This document shows positions 57,000-64,000 of a DNA stretch of 64,000 nucleotides, in pieces. The position numbers were made by a program, and so were the translations under genes. Source of the stretch: Rhododendron vialii (taxonomy: Eukaryota > Streptophyta > Magnoliopsida > Ericales > Ericaceae); the NCBI RefSeq assembly GCF_030253575.1, contig NC_080569.1, forward strand, positions 4,899,501 through 4,963,500, given 5' to 3'. The stretch's first letter is position 1. Each line of letters starts with the position of its first letter. The notes under the pieces are model-generated. The model did no database searches. It saw only the letters and a program-made list of their open reading frames with translations, and had not been told where the DNA came from.

Positions 57000-57591
57000 A
57001 AAGTGAACCTAGTGGAAATTAAGTATTTCATCTCTCTTTAATGAGAATTAAGTATCACTTTTTTTGTACTTTAGGTAAAAAACTGTTAAAAGAATCTCTC
57101 TTGTAGCAAAGAATAATAATTCCCACGTTAGAGCCCAATTTAAAAAGAGGCCCATTAAAGAATTGTCATAGTTGTGAGAAGAAAAAAAAACAAACAAAAA
57201 TGAAGACTTGTTTTTTTTATCGGCAAAAAAAAGATTCATGAATGCATAGCACAAAATACAGAGCTAATAGAGTCTTGAATACGCCAGTTTGACCACCCAA
57301 GAACCTCATCTCCTAACCACATGGAGGTATTAATTTAGACCTAACAGGCTGAGTCCAAATCAAAAGGAAAAAATATCTAACAGCCCAAGGTTGGTAAGGA
57401 ACCAACACACAAACCTAAAAGAGTTAATTCTGGGCTAGTTCTAATATTGGATTTCATAGCCCACCAAGTCTTATGGGATAAAAGTGCAATGCTCACTAAA
57501 TCCTGTGGGTGTAATTTTACTTGTTTACCCCTTTTTAAATAGCAACAAGTAAACACAGCCCATCATTTAGGGTTTCAAATGAATGCAGCTC
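57000..57591 (-). other. Possible LINE 3' end on the minus strand
   Basis: Read on the minus strand, 57440 down to 57210 ends in TTCATGAATC, TTTTTTTTGCCGAT and an A-rich tail, a pattern common at plant LINE 3' ends. No coding part is attached here, so the call is tentative. The remaining sequence shows nothing. Confidence 0.3.
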
Positions 57592-58812
57592 ACCCCCACC
57601 ACGCCACCGCCGCCGCTGCCGCCACCACCACAATGACCACCGCCACCACCACAATGACCACCGCCACCACGCCACCTTCACCGCCCCCATCACCACGCCA
57701 CCACTGCCGCCGCCGCCACGTCGATCACCGCTGCCGCCGCCGCCACGTCCACCACCACAACTGCCGCCGCCGCCGCCACCACCACTCCACCATCACCACA
57801 ACGCCACCACCACCACTACCATAATGCCGCCACCACAACCACCACCATCACTCCACCATCACCACTACACTGCCACCACAAAAATCACCACCACGCTGTC
57901 GCCGCCACCACCACCACCACAATTAACTGTGTTAATTTTTGTCTAAATTAACAGTGTTAATTTTCATATAAATTCACACTACAATTAATAATATTAATTA
58001 ATTTCTATATGAATTAACAATGTTAATTTTCATATAAATTCACACCACAATTAATAGTGTTAATTAACAATTGACCCATATAACCTCTTACACCACCACT
58101 CCACCACCACCGCCACGATTAACAATGTTAAATTCTATCTAAATTTACAATTAACAGTGTTAATTTTCATTTAAATTCACACCACAATTAACAATGTTAA
58201 TTTTCATTGTCTTAATTTTTTAGCCAATTATCAATTAAGGAAAGGATAATATATGGAAAAATCTGCGGTACACATCCCTGTATATGAAGGATCTTAAATT
58301 TGGACAAAATTTAATACTGCTAATTATAAATTTAGACAGAATTTAACACGGTTTATTATGGCGGTAATGGTAGTGGAGTGATAGTATAGGAGGTTATATG
58401 GTCCAACTGTTAATTTACATTGTTAATTTAAAGAGAAATTAACACTGTTAATTTAGATAATTTAGATAAAAATTAACACTGTTAATTGTGGTGGTGGTGG
58501 CAGCAGCGGCATGGTAGTGGTGATTGTGGCGGCGATGGTGGTGGCAGTGTGGTGGTGATGGTAGAGTGGTGGTGTAGGAGGTTGTATGGGTCGACTGTTA
58601 ATTTAAACAAAAATTAACACTGTTAATTGCGGTGGTGGTGGTATAGGAGGTTATATGGGTCGACTGTTAATTTAGACAAAAATTAGCACTGTTAATTGTG
58701 GTGGCGGTGGTGTTGGTGGCACGGTGGCGATGTGGTGGCGGTGGCGGTGGCAGTGGCAGGGGTGGTGGTGGCGGTGGCGGCGGTGGGGTGGCGTGGTGGT
58801 GGTGGTGGTGAT
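57592..58812. repeat. Large CAC/GTG inverted repeat structure
   Basis: The left 330 bp are (CCACCA/CCGCCG)n and the right 325 bp are the complementary (GGTGGT/GGCGGC)n. Between them AATTAACAGTGTTAATTTT recurs many times, first in one orientation and then inverted (AAAATTAACACTGTTAATT). The whole ~1.2 kb could fold into one long hairpin. His/Thr-rich and Pro-rich frames here are composition artefacts. Confidence 0.75.
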
Positions 58813-58930
58813 TGGATCGTCTCTCTCCAATCTCTTTTTTTTTTACGAGGGATATTTTTGTCAATAAAATAATGAAGAAAACTTACTGGGCTATAGGCTC
58901 TTTGGATAGGACCTAGTAGACTATTCTTCA

Positions 58931-59340
58931 TCTAGACAAGACCGACCAGGAGCAAAACCCTACATCAAAAGCCCAAAACCTCCCCCAAACCCAACATTAA
59001 AAGAGATAATGGCCAACTCTTGGGCCAACGCGTTCCTTGCAATCAGCAATCAAATTACTCAACGGATGAACACTTGCTTGAGTTTGGACCTGGATAAGAT
59101 TAATCACTTCCAAAGCATCAGTGCAAACAACAACATTTGAATAATTGCAATTCTTCGCAAGTTTGAGGCCATCCCTTAGGCCCCAAAGCTCCGCTGCCGA
59201 CACCGAACAAGACCCAATCTGCCTCTGAAATACCAGAATAAAGGCCCCATTGTGATCTCGAATGAGAGCGTCAGACGCCACATTACCATAAGATGCTGCA
59301 TTACCGAAGCACGTTCGGTAAACTAACCAGAGGCAACTTC
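58931..59340 (-). pseudogene. LINE RNase H domain fragment, minus strand
   Basis: The minus-strand protein runs SYGNVASDALIRDHNGAF, then SAAELWGLRDGLKLA and CTDALEVINLIQVQTQ, the RVT_3-type RNase H strands with acidic residues. It matches the fragment at position 1. About 90 bp encoding the C-terminal helix are deleted between short GCAAGGAACG/GCAGG contexts, so the frame ends GPRVGHYLF-stop. The 3' flank (CCAACATTAAAAGAGATAAT) also matches. It is an inactive relic, roughly 59 kb from its partner and in the opposite orientation. Confidence 0.75.
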
Positions 59341-59830
59341 AATTGGTGGAATTTTCTACCGTGAATATATATCAAGAACTGGACATATTTAACTAGTATA
59401 TTTTCCTGGGCTATAATTATAGTAGTACATTTTCCCATATATACACTAGTTAATTATCAACTTTCTTTGAGATTACTATAGGAAAAAATAATTGATTAAA
59501 ACTAGTACTTTTTTCTAGTAAACAAACTATGAATGGGCAGATAAATAAAACTATGAATGCTGCATTATAAAATTTTCATAACTAACAAAAGTGCATAAAA
59601 TATTTTTTGCACATAAAATCACTCCCAAGTACCAGCATAGGACACTGTGTATGATATTGGGCATTCTACTTCCGAAATTCGAAGTTTGGACTTCACATTT
59701 GGACTGTACAGTACAGTTTGGATTTTAGATTAAGAACATTAATTTGCTTTAGACATTTAAATATATGAATTTATATATGTATATATATATTACTGATGAA
59801 AGGCTTTAATCAAGCTTCCATGATCTAAAA
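59341..59830. other. AT-rich stretch
   Basis: No gene or element recognised. A short TATATATGTATATATATA tract lies near 59775-59792. Confidence 0.35.
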
Positions 59831-60175
59831 TTTTCGGACTTTTTAGGACAGGGCGAGTTCTCGTAGTCCAACGGGACGGGTTATGAATAGAACCGGGCTC
59901 TAACCCAATCCCTACCCATAGGAATCGGGCTGGGCCTAGAGCTAAATTTTAACAGGCTCCAGGCCACTTGGCCTAGTTTACGCCCCTTGTCCGAGCTAGT
60001 TTTATAGGAGTTGAGTTTTGTTCACCATCTATTTAAGAGGGTGAACATTATCCTCCTTCTTATTAGTTAAAATTGCGTGGATGCCGCCACAAAGTGATGT
60101 CATGCTTACTAAAAAGTGTATTGCGTAGTAAGCATGACATCACTTTGTGATGAGATCCACATTATTTTAACTAGA
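59831..60175. repeat. Rearranged copy of the 0.36-0.86 kb repeat
   Basis: The first ~115 bp (GGACTTTTTAGGACAGGGCG on) are inverted relative to about 375-500. The remainder (TTTTAACAGGCTCCAGGCCA on, then the TTAAGAGGGTGAACATTA foldback) is in direct orientation to 636-850. The right end is cut off where TAGAGGTGATAAATGGG begins. Confidence 0.65.
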
Positions 60176-60545
60176 GGTGATAAATGGGTGGGTTGAAAAG
60201 AGTCGTGGGTCAAATATGGACGGGTCAGATACGGGATCAAATAGTGAACGGATTGAAACGAATCGGGTCAAATATGGGTCAAGTCAAATCCAAACCTACC
60301 CGACCTGACCTGTTTTCTGTTCTCCCCCCCCCCCCCCGCGTTTCCCTCTTCCTTTTTTTCCTTCTCTATTGTCTTCCCCCGACATGGGTTGAAACGCGTT
60401 CACTAATAAGCCCCCCCCCCCCCCCCCCCCCTATCCCTGTTTCCCTCTTCCTTCTTTTCCTTCTCTATTGTCTTCCCCCGATATGGGTTGAAACACGTTC
60501 ACTAATAAGCAAAACTCCGGAGGGTCTTTCGGCTATTTAAGCCAA
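60175..60545 (+). repeat. TAGAGGTG-type repeat, copy 1
   Basis: Starts TAGAGGTGATAAATGGG, continues through GGGTCAAATATGGGTCAAGT and a pyrimidine-rich block with two long C runs. A second GATATGGGTTGAAACACGTT block lies near its end. TAGAGGTGGCAAATGGG is a common hAT-type end, but no inverted right end was found. Its partner is at 61.40-61.69 kb. Confidence 0.5.
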
Positions 60546-61398
60546 TTTTTAATTTTTTTTATTTGTACGTTCTGCATCAATTTTTTTGTAGATTATTGGT
60601 TCTATTCAAAGAGATGAATCAAAAAAGAAAAACAATGAACAAAATAACCCTCCCCTTTTTTCCCTTCCTTCTTTTCCTTCATACTTATAAAGTCTATCAA
60701 ATTTTGCAAAAAATGGTCCATTTTTTTTTCATTCAAAATTTTCATCCCTGAATTTCGTAACGTGTCACAATGGTACCCTCTGTTGATAGTGCTCCAAATG
60801 AGCCGAATTTGAAAATGTTTGAGCTCGGTTTGTTCACCGGGTACATAAATTGGAGCAGAGCTGCGACTACTTTGACATCGACTCATTTATTAAACAAGTC
60901 AAAAATTTTGCTTGAGTTCAACTATTTTACTAAACAAACAAATCATCTAGTTTTTCATTCAAAAAACCGAGAGAGAGAGAGAGAACCAGGACCATTTTTT
61001 GCAAGATTTGATCGACTTTATAAGTGGATCCGGATCGTAACTGTACGTGGCACTTCCCCTGCTAGGCTGATCCTGATAAAAGTTAGAGAGAGAGATAGAA
61101 AAAAAGAAGAAGAAGGAGGAGGAGCATGTGTTTTGTGACTGTCCTTTGTATTGATGACAATTTTATAATTAGCTTGGCCTTTACCTTCCGTGTTTTGTGT
61201 TTCCTTCCTTGTTTTATGGAGTAATGGAAAACAACGGGCTGTGGGTGTTTTAGTCCCAAACTTATATTGGGCCCATTTTTAAGCCATCTAAACTCATATA
61301 AATATAGGTTAATATGAGTTCAACTCATGTAAACCCATTATATAACATGAGCGGGTTGGATTGAGTTATAAGTGGGCGGATTATGTTCACTTAAATTA
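60546..61398. other. Stretch between the two TAGAGGTG repeats
   Basis: No gene recognised. It includes AG-rich runs near 60970 and 61087. A minus-strand frame at 60602-60886 has no known domain. Confidence 0.35.
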
Positions 61399-61690
61399 GA
61401 GGTGGCAAATGGGCGAGTCTGTGCAGGTTTGGACAGGTTGAAATGGATCGCGGGTCAAATATGGGTCAAGTAGTAAACGGGTTTAAAACGGGTCGGGTCG
61501 AATATGAGTTAGTTCAAACCCAAACCCGCTCGACTCGACCCGTTTTCCTCTCTCTCTCTCTCCCCGTTTCCCCCTTCCTTCTTTTCATTCTCTACTGTCT
61601 TCCTCCGATATGGATTGAAATACATTCACAAATTGACAAAATTCCGCGGGATCTTTCAACTATCTAAGCCAATTTTTAATTTTGAAACTC
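61399..61690 (+). repeat. TAGAGGTG-type repeat, copy 2
   Basis: TAGAGGTGGCAAATGGGCGA start, GGTCAAATATGGGTCAAGTA, a CT run and CTATCTAAGCCAATTTTTAA end. It matches copy 1 in direct orientation but without the long C runs and the internal second block. Confidence 0.55.
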
Positions 61691-61789
61691 TGTCGACCAA
61701 ACCCACTTCAATGTCTAGATACTCGAAATAGTAACATAACTTAACGTGGAGGATTGCCAATTTTTAGGCAGTTGTTTTGAACCTGAAAA

Positions 61790-62125
61790 AATTGGCCAAT
61801 TTTTTTTCGTATTTGTTAGTTTTGCTCCAAATTTTTGAGAGTTATTGATTCGTCTCGACGAGAGGAATCAAAAAAGTAAGAATTTTTTACTTTTACCCAA
61901 GTATTTTGAGAAAAATAACCATTTTTTAGAAAAAAATGTCACTAAAAAAAGTGGTTATTTCTCAAAATATTTGGGTAAAAGTAATTTTTTCTTATTTTTT
62001 TGATTTATCTTGTTGAGACGAATCAATAACCCATAAAAATTTGGCACAAAACTAACAAATGCGAAAAAATCCAAATAAGAACAAAATTCACAAATTTAAG
62101 TTAAGTTCAAAAGAACGCAGCCTTA
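61790..62125. mobile_element. Diverged relative of the 52.8 kb foldback MITE
   Basis: Shares TTTGTTAGTTTTGC, GATTCGTCTCGACGAGAGGA, TTTTACCCAAGTATTTTG with its inverted counterpart, GACGAATCAATAACCC, and the right end AAGTTAAGTTCAAAAGAACG, GCAGCCTTA. The left terminal repeat is not recognisable, so it is truncated or degraded there. Confidence 0.6.
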
Positions 62126-62519
62126 GGTCAAAATGTGGTGGACTGATAGTCAAAGAGAGAAACACAAGAGAGAGATGATTAGCTGATCGATCGAATAATG
62201 AAGTTTGGAGTAATCGGGACCTTGGGTATAATCTAGAGGTGTTGTTTGGGAGGGGATGTCATTAGAAATTATTGTTTGAGGTTATAAGGATTAGAAATTT
62301 ATCAGAATTCGCAGCGAAAGCGTGGTTATAATTTTTATAGGCTATTATCTAGAAGATGAATTTGAGGTTATTAGGACAATGGTAGAACTTTGAATTTATT
62401 TTTGACTTATTTCCTTTCAAAAAAAAAAATTCTTTTGCAAATTGTATGATACTTTGATTATATGATTTTGACTACGTATATTTTAATTTCGAGGACGAAA
62501 TTATTTTAAGGGGGTAGGT
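62126..62519 (+). mobile_element. 3' internal remnant and polypurine tract of a gypsy-type element
   Basis: Just before the LTR are AATTTCGAGGACGAAATT and TTTTAAGGGGGTAGGT. Plant Ty3/gypsy elements of the Del/Tekay type end their polyprotein region in this way, followed by the purine tract that primes plus-strand synthesis. The rest of the internal region is missing or unrecognisable. Confidence 0.55.
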
Positions 62520-63834
62520 TGTAATGACCCGAATCTCGGGCCAAATTTTTCTGAATAAAATTAAACATTTTATTGAAGTATTTTTGTAGATATAATTGAT
62601 TTTGTTAATTGATAAATTTAAACCTAGACTTTCTAGGAAACCCTAGCCCTACTTCATAATCCTAAAAATCTAGGATAAGATTAGATTGGATTAGGATAAG
62701 ATTAGATTGGATTTGATTAGATTAGATTAGATTAGATTAGATTAGATTGGATTAGATTATGATAAGATTTTATTGGATTTTATTAGATATTATATAGATT
62801 TTGTTGGATATTATTAGATTATATAAGATTTGATTAGATATTATTAGATATAGTTGGATTTTCTTAGATTATATAAGATTTGATTTAGATATTATTGGAT
62901 TTGATTTAGATATTATTAGATAGTGGTAGATTTCTTTGGATATGATCAAGATACACTAAGATTTTACTAGCCTCCTATAAATAGGCCTCCCTTCCACCTA
63001 CAACATCACACCACGCCTCACTTCTTGTTTCTTTGATTGAGTTTTTATAGAGAGAAAAAAAAGAAGTGAGAGAGTAGTCGGCAAAAGAAAAAGAAGAGAA
63101 AATAGGGGAGGAGCCGAGGTGTTTTACGATAGACCGAATTCAATTGGCGTGGAGTAGTGGTATTCGGTTATGCATATGGTTCACAACATATTTTGAGGTA
63201 ATCCGGAGAGTATACGATATGCTTCCCACTTCCGGAATCCTTTCTTCACTCTTACCTTTGTACTCCTTTTGATTATCTCGTGATCTGTGTTCAATCTTGT
63301 GGATATCATTGAAAAGTGGAATAATTGGTATCGAATATGATATTATTGGCTGAGTACTATAGAACTATTTAGTACAGAGATCGAGTGAACTCATGCACCA
63401 ATAGCCTATCCAATATCCAGGATGGGTCGAGGATGACTCGGTGAGGAAGGTATTGGGGGAGTGTCACGGGTCATGTACTGAGGAGGACATAGTATGAGGT
63501 CCCTTGTGATTGTTGCTTCGACTTGTTGGTTGATTATCGTTTATTGATTCCACTTGAACATGAGCTTTGTTATTCTGTTGTATCGTATACTTCCCGGATA
63601 ATTTCTTTTTCAGGTATGGAGATGGATTAGTGGAAATTGAATCGGAGCATATAAGGATTAATTTGGAGAGGTATTGGAAGAGTTGATAATTTTGAAGCAT
63701 CTAGAAGATTATTTAAAAGGTAGCTTAAGTTTATTTTGGTGATATAATTTATTTATGGAGAAAATTAGGGCTTAGAAGTGTTTGAAATACAAAGTATTTT
63801 GGAGTTTATTTTTAGAAAATAGCGGGGCGTTACA
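62520..63834 (+). mobile_element. Gypsy-type LTR (3' LTR)
   Basis: Starts TGTAATGACCCGAATCTCGG directly after the polypurine tract and ends GCGGGGCGTTACA, typical TG...CA ends with TGTAA/TTACA inversion. It includes a CCTATAAATAGGCC promoter box near 62974 and a long GATTA-type repeat. Length is 1315 bp. Because the polypurine tract lies on its left, it is the 3' LTR of a plus-strand element whose 5' portion is not in the window. Confidence 0.78.
62660..62935. repeat. (GATTA)n-like repeat within the LTR
   Basis: Runs of GATTAGATTAGATTA degrade rightwards into GATATTATTAGATTTGATTA-like units. It lies upstream of the LTR TATA box. Confidence 0.8.
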
Positions 63835-64000
63835 GCCATGGTGGGGGTTGCCCAAGTCCGAAATCTTGTGGAGCTTATCTCAGAGCCGGCTCTGTGCTAA
63901 AGATTCAGACATACATAATATTACACAAACAGTTGCACACACACTCATAACAACCAAGGGATCCACACACAATAGTGCACTGTGAGGGAGGGGTCTATTG
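63835..64000. other. Flank beyond the LTR
   Basis: No feature recognised in this short terminal piece. Confidence 0.3.

Noticed and set aside
57579-57824. His/Thr-rich plus-strand frame
   Set aside because: Translation of a CAC/ACC triplet array with no other coding evidence.
60175-61690. Two TAGAGGTG repeats read as the LTRs of one element
   Set aside because: No TG...CA ends, primer-binding site or purine tract. The copies differ in structure and the interior has no retroelement coding.

Overview
The window is nuclear DNA of a flowering plant, most likely a eudicot. The evidence is many-exon genes with GT-AG introns, plant gene families (PTS2 thiolase, Raf-like kinase, organellar Deg/HtrA protease), AT-rich intergenic sequence and a dense load of plant-type mobile elements (LINE, tRNA-derived SINE, copia and gypsy LTRs, MULE, hAT, PIF/Harbinger, foldback MITEs). 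The species cannot be fixed from the sequence.

Layout. 1-5.8 kb: LINE debris, a ~1.9 kb segment ending in the last exon of a Raf-like kinase, an hAT MITE, a SINE and a foldback MITE. 5.8-10.6 kb: a 14-exon peroxisomal 3-ketoacyl-CoA thiolase gene, nearly complete but with two lesions (a lost splice acceptor and a 1-nt deletion that gives an early stop), so probably a young pseudogene. 10.6-16.5 kb: gene-free, with a Harbinger-type MITE, a MULE with an exact 9-bp target duplication, several foldbacks and a 5'-only remnant of the Deg-like gene. 16.6-42.5 kb: the centrepiece, a head-to-tail tandem duplication of an ~11.5-14.3 kb unit. Each unit carries one 10-exon Deg/HtrA-like gene (602 and 620 codons, both open). 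Both copies keep the catalytic His and Asp but have lost the serine of the GNSGG motif (ATLSG in copy 1, ASGGG in copy 2), so they look like a pair of protease-dead Deg paralogues.

The two units act as filled and empty sites for each other. Unit 1 carries a copia-like solo LTR that is absent from unit 2. Unit 2 carries a 1.3 kb MULE with an hAT MITE nested inside it, and a foldback MITE in intron 1. Unit 1 appears to have lost ~1.1 kb from intron 3.

42.5-64 kb: a second large MULE, palindromic MITEs, microsatellites, and a truncated Raf-like kinase pseudogene that keeps the glycine loop, catalytic Lys and HFD loop but lacks the activation-loop exons. Its broken last exon lies in a second copy of the 1.9 kb segment seen at the left edge. 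Beyond this are a ~1.8 kb element with ~420-bp inverted arms, (TA)n, a telomere-motif-like block, a large CAC/GTG inverted structure, an antisense LINE RNase H fragment matching position 1, and a gypsy-type LTR with a polypurine tract. The only apparently intact protein-coding genes are the two Deg-like copies. Everything else is pseudogenic or mobile.
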